From Salinibacterium hongtaonis (GTDB taxonomy: Bacteria > Actinomycetota > Actinomycetes > Actinomycetales > Microbacteriaceae), in NCBI RefSeq assembly GCF_003065485.1, contig NZ_CP026951.1, positions 1,240,001 to 1,304,000 on the forward strand: a stretch of DNA of 64,000 nucleotides. The letters run 5' to 3'. This document shows, in pieces, positions 26,084 through 33,091 of this stretch (position 1 is the first letter of the stretch; each line of letters begins with the position of its first letter). Under the pieces are notes generated by a model. That model saw nothing but the letters and a program-made list of their open reading frames with translations. It did not search any database and was not told the DNA's origin. A program made the translations under genes and the position numbers.

Positions 26084-26719
26084 ATGTCGGGGAGAATCGA
26101 GATCGACCTATTCAGCACACTCGACGGCGTGATGCAGGCGCCCGGCGGCGCGGAAGAAGACCCCGAGGAAGGTTTCGCCTTTGGTGGCTGGCAGGCTCCC
26201 GTCGATGACGATGCGGTGGGTGACGAGGTGATCGCGGGCATCCGGAGAATTGATGCCCTGCTGCTCGGCCGCCGCACCTACGACATTTTCGCCGGATATT
26301 GGCCGCAGCAGTTGGGGCCGGGTGGCGCTGCCAATGAGATCGCCCGCGTCTTTGACGGCATTCCCAAGTATGTGGCGTCTCGGGGCACTCCGGACCTCCG
26401 CTGGCGCGACTCCCACCATCTTGGCTCCGACCTGGCCGCTGAGATTGCCGCGCTGCGCGAGCGTCACCGCGAGATCCACGTGATTGGCAGCATCGATTTC
26501 GCCCGCACGCTCGTGCGCGAGGGTCTTTTCGATCAGCTCAACCTCTGGGTATATCCCATCGTGCTCGGCCCCGGAAAGCGGCTCTTTACCTCAGACGGCC
26601 CGCCCGCGAGCTTCACGCTGTTGCCCTCGTCGCGCGTGTCGGAGCAGGGTGCGCTGCTGCTTCACTACGCACCAAAAGGGACGACGCCCACGACCGCCGA
26701 GATGGGCAAGCGTGACTGA
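26084..26719 (+). CDS. dihydrofolate reductase/RibD C-terminal domain family protein
   Basis: About 211 residues. The RibD_C fold begins at IEIDLFSTLDGVMQAPGG and continues through ALLLGRRTYDIFAGYW and HVIGSIDFARTLVREGLFD, ending LLLHYAP. Family members are NADPH-dependent reductases of unknown substrate. The ATG at 26084 has AGGAAGGA upstream; the open frame before it is not coding. Confidence 0.85.
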   Translation: MSGRIEIDLFSTLDGVMQAPGGAEEDPEEGFAFGGWQAPVDDDAVGDEVIAGIRRIDALLLGRRTYDIFAGYWPQQLGPGGAANEIARVFDGIPKYVASRGTPDLRWRDSHHLGSDLAAEIAALRERHREIHVIGSIDFARTLVREGLFDQLNLWVYPIVLGPGKRLFTSDGPPASFTLLPSSRVSEQGALLLHYAPKGTTPTTAEMGKRD

Positions 26720-26739
26720 ACATCCTGCCTAGCGTCGCA

Positions 26740-27558
26740 CTAGACGGGTGACACCTCAGGCAGAGCACCAGCGTTCGCGGCCGAGAACACCGAAACGGTG
26801 TCGTCGGCGACGTGTGACCATCCCGTCGTGTCGATACCGGATGTCGCCACGAGAACCGCCCCCGAAGGAGCCGTCGTCCAGCGAAGCGTGTTGTAGCTCG
26901 CGTCATGCCCTGGCGGCAGAGCGTGGGGCGCGAAGCCGCGCCGGGCAAAAGCTTCGAGGGGCACCGACGAGCTGCCCGGTGACTGGGCCACGATGAGCGA
27001 CTCCGGCGTGAGAAGAAACGCGTTGAGGCACGCTGCCGGGTAGATCGCGCGCAGCTCGCCGATGGCTTGGCGAAGGGCCTGGACCAACACGGATGTCGAC
27101 TGCCACTCCGCCCCGCCGATCTGCACAGCCCGCTGCCGCACCAGCGCAAAATACAGTTCGCTATCGGTTGTCCCACGGAGTTCTTTGGCCGAAGGCTCCC
27201 CCAGCATCGCGAGAGCCGCATCCAGCGGGGCGAGCGCACCATTGTGCTGAAACGCCACTCCCTCCCGAAGAAAGGGTTGGATGTTGGCAACGCTGGGCGC
27301 TGACCCACGGCTAGCGAAGCGCAGATACAGCAGGCGCATCATGCTCGCCTCCGGGGCGATCTCGGCCACACTGCCCGACTCCCCCAGTGGGCTCGTTTCG
27401 CCTGTCTGCTGAATTGCACCGGTGGCATCTGCCCAGGCTGTGCCCCAGCCGTCGGAGTGAACCCTGGCCAACGATTGAAGGTCGGCCAGAAGCGGATTCC
27501 CTGCAGCTTCGGCAACCGTGAGAGGCGTGGGTGAGACGTAGGCGAGCATGCGGGACAT
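26740..27558 (-). CDS. class II glutamine amidotransferase-like protein lacking the catalytic Cys2
   Basis: 272 residues. The Ntn-type glutaminase fold motifs are present: HSDGWG (34-39), QHNGAL (104-109) and TDSELYF (131-137). The protein starts MSRMLAYVS, whereas active members start MCR..., with Cys2 as nucleophile after Met removal. Codon 2 here is TCC (Ser), one base from TGC. Activity is therefore doubtful or altered. Confidence 0.82.
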   Translation of the reverse strand: MSRMLAYVSPTPLTVAEAAGNPLLADLQSLARVHSDGWGTAWADATGAIQQTGETSPLGESGSVAEIAPEASMMRLLYLRFASRGSAPSVANIQPFLREGVAFQHNGALAPLDAALAMLGEPSAKELRGTTDSELYFALVRQRAVQIGGAEWQSTSVLVQALRQAIGELRAIYPAACLNAFLLTPESLIVAQSPGSSSVPLEAFARRGFAPHALPPGHDASYNTLRWTTAPSGAVLVATSGIDTTGWSHVADDTVSVFSAANAGALPEVSPV

Positions 27559-27633
27559 GTCTGCAATTCTGGCGGAACCCGCACCCGATCCCGATCGCGT
27601 CGACTGAAACGGCCTACGGCCTCGGCCGCGCGC

Positions 27634-28044
27634 TTACTCGGGAATGAACATCACGATGAGACCGGCGACGGATGCGAGAACACCGACCCCGCCGAAGATT
27701 GCGGTCAGCACCCACAGGGTTTGTTCCCCGCCCCCATGGCGGCGGAGCCGCATCCGCTCCGGGCGGGAGGGATTCATATAGATCGTGAGCGCATCCTCGT
27801 CCGCCGCATGCTCAAGCTCGTGATCTTCGAGAACTCGGGAGTGGATGCTGCCATCGTGGGCCATCCAGCGCGCTTCGAGCGGTGCGGATTCCCGCACAAT
27901 GACGGCGGTCGTCTCCTCCCAGCGGCCACTGACGCCACGGACGAGGAGAGCCACGAGCAGAAACGTGATGCCGAGCGGGATGCCGATCCACGAGAACAAC
28001 TCGAGCAGGGTGCCCAAGATATCTCGTCCGCTCACAAGGAACAT
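27634..28044 (-). CDS. small membrane protein, DUF3592-like
   Basis: About 136 residues with one TM segment near the N-terminus and another near the C-terminus and an extracytoplasmic beta-rich middle (TTAVIVRESAPLEARWMAHD; DALTIYMNPSRPERMRLR). The layout resembles DUF3592 proteins. ATG at 28044 is chosen; the ribosome binding site is weak. The gene lies 50 bp downstream of the exporter-like gene on the same strand. Confidence 0.65.
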   Translation of the reverse strand: MFLVSGRDILGTLLELFSWIGIPLGITFLLVALLVRGVSGRWEETTAVIVRESAPLEARWMAHDGSIHSRVLEDHELEHAADEDALTIYMNPSRPERMRLRRHGGGEQTLWVLTAIFGGVGVLASVAGLIVMFIPE

Positions 28045-28094
28045 GTTATGCGCCAGGAGGGAGTCGGCGGCATCCCGAGCCGCTGGGGCGTGCT

Positions 28095-28568
28095 CTAGCG
28101 CACCAGGGAGATGCCGAGAGCGGTGAGCACGCCGAACGCGGTGCCCCACAGGATGATCGACACGATCTGCCACACGATGACGGCATTCTTCGACGCGCCG
28201 AACGAGACCATCGCCGCCGACGTGATCTGGCTGGGCAGAATCGTCTGGCCGAGCAGGCTGACTCCGGCAACGCCGTACTTGTCGAAAGCGTTGCGCAGGC
28301 GCTGGCGCCGGGGTGTCAGCTCCTTCTCGCCCTTCTTGGCGACAACGGAGGATCGCACGCGGTGAGCGGAGAGCACAACGAGCAGCATCGAGGCGATGTT
28401 GCCCAGGATGGCGGCGATGATGGCGATGGCAGGGGTGATGCCGGCGAGCACGCCGATCATGGCGCCAAAGTAGGACTCAACGAACGGAATCGCGGCCGCC
28501 AGTATTACCCCGATCCACTGAAGGAACGGCGGAAGCGATGCGGTGAAGTCCTGCAGGGCGTCAATCAT
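28095..28568 (-). CDS. small multidrug export family membrane protein
   Basis: 157 residues with about four TM segments of the Sm_multidrug_ex type (FVESYFGAMIGVLAGI; RNAFDKYGVAGVSLLGQTI). Function is not proven for the family. It is divergent from a DesK-like histidine kinase gene, with three palindromes in the 136-bp gap. Confidence 0.82.
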   Translation of the reverse strand: MIDALQDFTASLPPFLQWIGVILAAAIPFVESYFGAMIGVLAGITPAIAIIAAILGNIASMLLVVLSAHRVRSSVVAKKGEKELTPRRQRLRNAFDKYGVAGVSLLGQTILPSQITSAAMVSFGASKNAVIVWQIVSIILWGTAFGVLTALGISLVR

Positions 28569-28635
28569 GGTGGTGCCTTTCGTTGGTGATGTGTTCCATC
28601 ATGGCGAACGCGGCGACGTCACTGCAGTGTGCCGG

Positions 28636-28685
28636 TGTCATGACATCGGTGGGCGAATTCGCCCGCGAAAATGTGACAAATGTCA
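28636..28685. promoter_or_regulatory. three palindromes in a divergent promoter
   Basis: TGTCATGACA (28636-28645), GGGCGAATTCGCCC (28651-28664) and TGACA-AA-TGTCA (28674-28685) are perfect inverted repeats. The first and third share the half-site TGTCA. They lie between the Sm_multidrug_ex gene and the histidine kinase gene and are candidate operators for the adjacent response regulator. Confidence 0.6.
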
Positions 28686-28704
28686 TAGCCCTACGCTGGA
28701 TGCC

Positions 28705-29931
28705 ATGCACCACATTGATCCCTCGCCTGAGGCGCGCAGCGTTCAGACAACCTGGCTCTACACGCTCGTGTCGTTTGCCTTTTTCTTTCTCCTGGTGCAA
28801 GTTCTCACGATCGCCGAGTCTGTTAGGGCCCTTCAGAATTCGCTGTCCTCCGGTCACACCACCGACGCGCTGCTGAGTGCGATCGTGGTGACCCTGATCG
28901 TCGTGGCATCGGCGGTTCAACTTCGCTGGTGCTTTTTTCTCAGAGCCGGCCTCGCGGGAGGGATTCCCGGCACCCGATGGGCGGCACTGCTCATGGTGCC
29001 CGCCGTGCTCTCCTGCATGCTCGGGGCAGCGGTCCCCGGGTTGGCCGTCTACGCCGCACTCCCCCTGTGGCTGAGCGTTGGTGCGCTTGCTCCTCTGCTG
29101 CCCCACAGCCCGCGATTGGTGCTCATCGGAGCCGGCCTGATCTGCGTGGTGGTGCATCCGATTGTGGCGTCTGAGGTCTTCGGCCTTGCGTTTAGCGTGG
29201 CCGACCTTGACCTTGCTGCTCTCGTGTTCGCTGCGATGCTGCCGTTGATGGTGATCACGAGCATGTGGTGGTGGCGCATCGTGGTGGAGCTTGACCGTCA
29301 CCGGCGGGCGGGAGCCGAGTTGGCGGTCGCCAGGGAGCGACTGCGCTTTGCCTCTGACCTTCACGACATCCAAGGCCACCATCTGCAGGTGATTGCGCTC
29401 AAGGCCGAGCTGGCGGAGAGGCTTCTCGATCACAACCCTGTGGGGGCGCGAGAGAATCTTCATGAGGTGCGGGCTATCGCCCGGCAGGCGCTCGACGAGA
29501 CCCGCTCGCTCGTCTATGGATACCGCGAGATCGCATTCGGCGACGAGCTAGAGAACGCCCGAGAGGTGCTCAGCGCAGCCGGCGCGCGGTGCGTTCTGAA
29601 TGTCGGGGCCCTCCCCCAAGACCCCGAGGTGCAGCGTTGTCTTGCGCTGATCGTGCGTGAGGCGACCACCAACATCCTGCGCCACAGCGAGGCGACCAAC
29701 GCGTGGATCACGTTGAGCACGACGCCGACGGGCAGCGAGCTGGTCATCGGCAACGATGGTGCGGCTCAGGGGGCAGCAAATCGGGATGCCGCAGGGGCGC
29801 TCCGGGGAAGCGGCCTTGCTGGTCTCCGCGAGAGGGTCAACGCCATCGGCGGCACGCTCGAGGCTGTCGTCGGAGACACCAATACCTTTGAAATCCGCGT
29901 GATGGTTCCCGAATTTGAGGTGGTCGCATGA
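28705..29931 (+). CDS. DesK-like sensor histidine kinase
   Basis: About 408 residues. Five or six TM segments (20-190) form the sensor, then a HisKA_3 dimerisation domain with phospho-acceptor His220 in ASDLHDIQGHHLQ, followed by DETRSLVYGYR and an HATPase domain with the N-box (REATTNILRHSEATNA) and G-box (GSGLAGLRERV). This matches DesK-type kinases that sense membrane state. It is followed directly by a NarL/LuxR-type response regulator gene. Confidence 0.9.
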   Translation: MHHIDPSPEARSVQTTWLYTLVSFAFFFLLVQVLTIAESVRALQNSLSSGHTTDALLSAIVVTLIVVASAVQLRWCFFLRAGLAGGIPGTRWAALLMVPAVLSCMLGAAVPGLAVYAALPLWLSVGALAPLLPHSPRLVLIGAGLICVVVHPIVASEVFGLAFSVADLDLAALVFAAMLPLMVITSMWWWRIVVELDRHRRAGAELAVARERLRFASDLHDIQGHHLQVIALKAELAERLLDHNPVGARENLHEVRAIARQALDETRSLVYGYREIAFGDELENAREVLSAAGARCVLNVGALPQDPEVQRCLALIVREATTNILRHSEATNAWITLSTTPTGSELVIGNDGAAQGAANRDAAGALRGSGLAGLRERVNAIGGTLEAVVGDTNTFEIRVMVPEFEVVA

Positions 29932-30565
29932 CACTGCAGCACAACTCCCCGAAGGTGACCGGCGCATCCGACTGCTCATCGCCGACGACGAACACCTCAT
30001 CAGGGGTGCGCTCGAAGCCCTGCTGGGGCTCGAAACCGATATCGAGGTCGTCGCGAGCTGCGACAACGGCCTCACGGCCGCCGAACTCGCCGTCGAGATG
30101 CGCCCAGACGTGTGCCTTCTCGATTTGGAGATGCCAGGACTCGATGGGCTCGAGGCGGCGAGCAGAATCCTTTCGACGGTCGCAACGAAGGTTGTCATCG
30201 TCACTCGGCATGCCCGGCCAGGCGTGCTGCGCCGTGCGCTTGCCACCAGGGTGTCTGGATTTGTACCCAAGTCGACGCCGGCATCCGAGCTTGCCGATGT
30301 GATTCGGGATGTTGTGGCAGGCAAACGGTACATCGACCAGGAGATCGCCGCGACGGCACTCATGGCCGAGCGCTGCCCGCTGACCGATCGTGAGCTCGAC
30401 GCACTTCGTCACAGCCGCTCCACCCTGCGCGTGCAGCAGATCGCAACCCGGATGCATCTTGCGCCGGGCACGGTGCGCAACTATCTCTCGACGGCGATGG
30501 CCAAGCTGGGTGCGAGCTCCCGGCACGAGGCCGCCGAAAAGGCCTGGGAACAGGGCTGGATTTGA
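29915..30565 (+). CDS. DesR-like LuxR/NarL-family response regulator
   Basis: 216 residues from TTG: a receiver domain with acidic pair DD (24-25), phospho-acceptor Asp70 in VCLLDLEMPG and Lys in VPKS, then a C-terminal HTH_LuxR (LTDRELDALRH; ATRMHLAPGTVRNYLSTAM). An ATG at 29928, overlapping the kinase stop, is in a different frame; only TTG at 29915 is in frame with the domain. Confidence 0.85.
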   Translation: MRWSHDTAAQLPEGDRRIRLLIADDEHLIRGALEALLGLETDIEVVASCDNGLTAAELAVEMRPDVCLLDLEMPGLDGLEAASRILSTVATKVVIVTRHARPGVLRRALATRVSGFVPKSTPASELADVIRDVVAGKRYIDQEIAATALMAERCPLTDRELDALRHSRSTLRVQQIATRMHLAPGTVRNYLSTAMAKLGASSRHEAAEKAWEQGWI

Positions 30566-30568
30566 AGT

Positions 30569-30586
30569 CGGGGGCCGCAGCCCCCG
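30569..30586. terminator. hairpin between convergent response regulator and LCP genes
   Basis: CGGGGGC-CGCA-GCCCCCG, a perfect 7-bp GC stem, lies in the short convergent gap. No T-run is present on either side, so it is a weak terminator candidate. Confidence 0.5.
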
Positions 30587-30598
30587 GCTGGCTGCCGT

Positions 30599-31882
30599 CT
30601 ACTTCGAGGAGCAGGTCAGGTCTGCGGCCGTCTGGCCAAAGGTGTTGCTGGGAAGCTCGACGGGCTGATCCTTGGGCGATGCCGACGGTGACGGTGACGG
30701 CGATGCCGAGGACGATGCCGACGGAGACGGAGTCGGAGACGGCGACGGGATGGGATCTGGCTCGGGGCGGGGAGCCGCAGGGTCTGGCACCGTGGCACCC
30801 GAACCGCTCGGGCGGTCGGTGAGCACAACCGGAGTGTCAGAAACGAGCGCATCGTTGAGCACTTGCGCAGCCGCCACCGTGGGCAGAACGCCGTTGACCT
30901 GCCGCTCGCCCGGTTCTGGATAGTGATTCGGGTACTGAACAAACACGATTTTGCTGAAATCGATGTCTCTAAACGCCAGTGCGATGGAGGCGAGCGTAAG
31001 GGGGTTCTGCAGGTTGCTCGACAGGCTCATGTTCGACGCGGCCGCCTGTGCGATGCGGTACACGGTCGGAAGATCGGAGAGCTTGTCACGCGTTTGGCGG
31101 GCGAGCGCCGCGAAGAACAGCTGCTGGTTGCTGACACGCCCCAGGTCGCTGCCGTCGCCAACACCATAGCGGGAGCGGAGAAACGACACAGCGGTGGCCC
31201 CTTCGAGAGTGACAGTGCCGGCAGGCAGATCGAGGGGCGGGTTCGTGTACTTGTCTCGGAGGGGGCTCGCGAGGCACACATCCACACCCCCGATTGCTTC
31301 GGCTACGGCTATGGCGCCGTCGAAATCGACGTCCGCCGCATAGTCGATCTGCACTCCCGTGAGCTCTGTCACCGTTTCGGCGACGCAGGGAACTCCCCCG
31401 TGGCTGTAGGCCGTGTTGATCTTTTGCAGGGATGCAGACTCAAACGTTTCGCCGTCGGCACCGCTGCACTCCGGGATAGACACATAGAGATCCCGGGGGA
31501 ACGTGACGATGGTGGCATTGCTGTGGTCTGCGGCGAGGTGAACCAGCACTGTGACGTCATTGAGTTGGGCATCCCTCTGGCCATAAACGGGGTTGCCGCC
31601 GCCACTGTCGTTGCCGACGAGAAGAAAATTGACGGGCCCCTCAATAGCCCCCAGGGTGGGTGGAGGAGCCTCGCCAGCGGAGGGTAATTCGATCGACGGT
31701 CCCAGCCGTGAGGCAAGCTGCAACGCTGAGATGCCCGCGACGCCCACGATGCTGACCGCAACCACCGCCAGGCCGCCAGCAATGAAGCGGATGATCGGCC
31801 AGGCCCCGTCCCGCCGGGGCAGACGTCCGTGGCGAACCGGTGCGCCGACGCCCGCACCGGGGGGCAGATCCTGATCGCTCAC
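30599..31882 (-). CDS. LytR-CpsA-Psr (LCP) family cell-wall polymer ligase
   Basis: 427 residues. One TM anchor (about 29-51) and an extracytoplasmic LCP domain with VNFLLVGNDSGG, the arginine-rich TFPRDLYVSIP, LQKINTAYSHGG and SFLRSRYGVGDGSDLGR. Such enzymes transfer glycopolymers from lipid carrier to peptidoglycan. After residue 345 there is an unusually long Pro/Ser-rich tail (PSPSPTPSPSASSSAS) ending with a Cys-containing TAADLTCSSK. Confidence 0.9.
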   Translation of the reverse strand: MSDQDLPPGAGVGAPVRHGRLPRRDGAWPIIRFIAGGLAVVAVSIVGVAGISALQLASRLGPSIELPSAGEAPPPTLGAIEGPVNFLLVGNDSGGGNPVYGQRDAQLNDVTVLVHLAADHSNATIVTFPRDLYVSIPECSGADGETFESASLQKINTAYSHGGVPCVAETVTELTGVQIDYAADVDFDGAIAVAEAIGGVDVCLASPLRDKYTNPPLDLPAGTVTLEGATAVSFLRSRYGVGDGSDLGRVSNQQLFFAALARQTRDKLSDLPTVYRIAQAAASNMSLSSNLQNPLTLASIALAFRDIDFSKIVFVQYPNHYPEPGERQVNGVLPTVAAAQVLNDALVSDTPVVLTDRPSGSGATVPDPAAPRPEPDPIPSPSPTPSPSASSSASPSPSPSASPKDQPVELPSNTFGQTAADLTCSSK

Positions 31883-31917
31883 GAGCCATCACCGCCTCAG
31901 CCGACTGATCTTAAAGG

Positions 31918-32319
31918 TTAGTCACGATCGGTTATGCGCAAAACTGTTTGCGAGGGCGGTGTTCGCCGCAACTTGCCGAGCCCCCGGATGGCGCGAAACT
32001 GGATGCCGTACTTGTTGATGAAGGCGGCATCCATCGCGGCGTTCGTTTCGGTGTCGGTGCGCACCTCGGCGCTCGCCTGAATGGTGGGGGCACCTGGGGT
32101 TACTCGCCCCCGCACGTCGCAGGGCGTGAGTTCGACGGCGGGGTTGTTGCGCAGGCGCTTGACCTTGCCCGACTGCGGATCGGTCGTCACGAGCAGAGCA
32201 TCGCCGCTCTGGGCGATCCACACGGGCGTGGAGACTGGTTCCCCGGTGCGTCGAAACGTGGTGAGAAGAACGTAGGCGGGCTTTGCCATAGCGGCGAGTT
32301 CAGGGGTTATTGGCACCAT
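31918..32319 (-). CDS. PPOX class F420-dependent oxidoreductase-like protein
   Basis: 133 residues with the split-barrel fold: AKPAYVLLTTFRRTGEPVSTPVWIA, GDALLVTTDPQSGKVKRLRN, and C-terminal KLRRTPPSQTVLRI. The sequence pattern resembles short Rv-type F420-binding oxidoreductases. The gene lies alone, divergent from a GNAT acetyltransferase gene. Confidence 0.82.
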   Translation of the reverse strand: MVPITPELAAMAKPAYVLLTTFRRTGEPVSTPVWIAQSGDALLVTTDPQSGKVKRLRNNPAVELTPCDVRGRVTPGAPTIQASAEVRTDTETNAAMDAAFINKYGIQFRAIRGLGKLRRTPPSQTVLRITDRD

Positions 32320-32355
32320 CGAATCCTAAGCTCGAAGTCGGCGAAAGGAACCTCT

Positions 32356-33060
32356 GTGCGCGAGCGTGATGGCGAGCTTGTCTCCCTGGGGACGGCGGAC
32401 GAACTTGCGCGTGTCTATCGCGCGATTCTTGAGCCGAGCTTTGCGCCGGAGGAGCTGATCCCTCTCGACGCCCTGACTCGTGAAATGGTGGCTGGCCGGG
32501 CGACTGCCCTGGTTCTTCCCGACAGCAACGGGGAGCCAGGAGCCGTCGCGATCGTTCAGGAGGTCGCGCGCGGCATAGACCTGCTCACGTATCTCGCGAC
32601 CCGTGCCGATCAGCGCGGGTTGGGAACGGGCGGGCGCATTATGCGGAGCGTCCTGACGGCAGCTCGGCAGCGCGATCGGTCTCTGCTGCTCGCGGAGGTG
32701 GAGCATCCTCTCCACCACCCAGTGCACCCGGAGCACGGCGATCCCGAGGCCCGCCTGCGGTTTTATGGGCGGCTCGGCGCGCGAATTGTGGACGTCCCCT
32801 ATTTTCAGGCGCCGATTGCTCCTGACAGCCCGCCCGTCTACGGCATGCTGCTGCTCGCTTTCGAGGTTGACCCGACGCTGGAGAAGGAGGGCCGGTTGAG
32901 CGCCTCCGCCGGTCTCGTCGATGCGCTGAGCACCATGACCGAATCTGCCGATGCCGACGCGACCCCCGTGGCCGCCCTTCTGGATGCGGCACGGGCTCAC
33001 GAGGGAGTGCGACTGCTGCCCCTGTCACGAGTGAACGAGGCGGCGGTAGCGCTCCCCTAG
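32356..33060 (+). CDS. GNAT family N-acetyltransferase
   Basis: About 234 residues. A GNAT core is visible: strand GEPGAVAIVQEVARGIDLLTYLATRA followed by the acetyl-CoA loop QRGLGTGGRIMRSVL and the late RFYGRLGARIVDVPYFQAP. GTG start at 32356 with AAAGGA ahead; the frame upstream is antisense to another gene. Acceptor substrate is unknown. It precedes the copper ATPase gene by 31 bp on the same strand. Confidence 0.78.
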   Translation: MRERDGELVSLGTADELARVYRAILEPSFAPEELIPLDALTREMVAGRATALVLPDSNGEPGAVAIVQEVARGIDLLTYLATRADQRGLGTGGRIMRSVLTAARQRDRSLLLAEVEHPLHHPVHPEHGDPEARLRFYGRLGARIVDVPYFQAPIAPDSPPVYGMLLLAFEVDPTLEKEGRLSASAGLVDALSTMTESADADATPVAALLDAARAHEGVRLLPLSRVNEAAVALP

Positions 33061-33091
33061 ACACGCCACAGAGCGCGGGTACCGTGGGGGC

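Noticed and set aside
30672-30923. Low-complexity plus-strand frame of Gly-Asp repeats
   Set aside because: It is the antisense of the Pro/Ser-rich tail of the LCP protein.
32356-33060. Longer reading of the GNAT gene from 31948
   Set aside because: The extra part is antisense to the F420-type oxidoreductase gene; GTG at 32356 has a good ribosome site.
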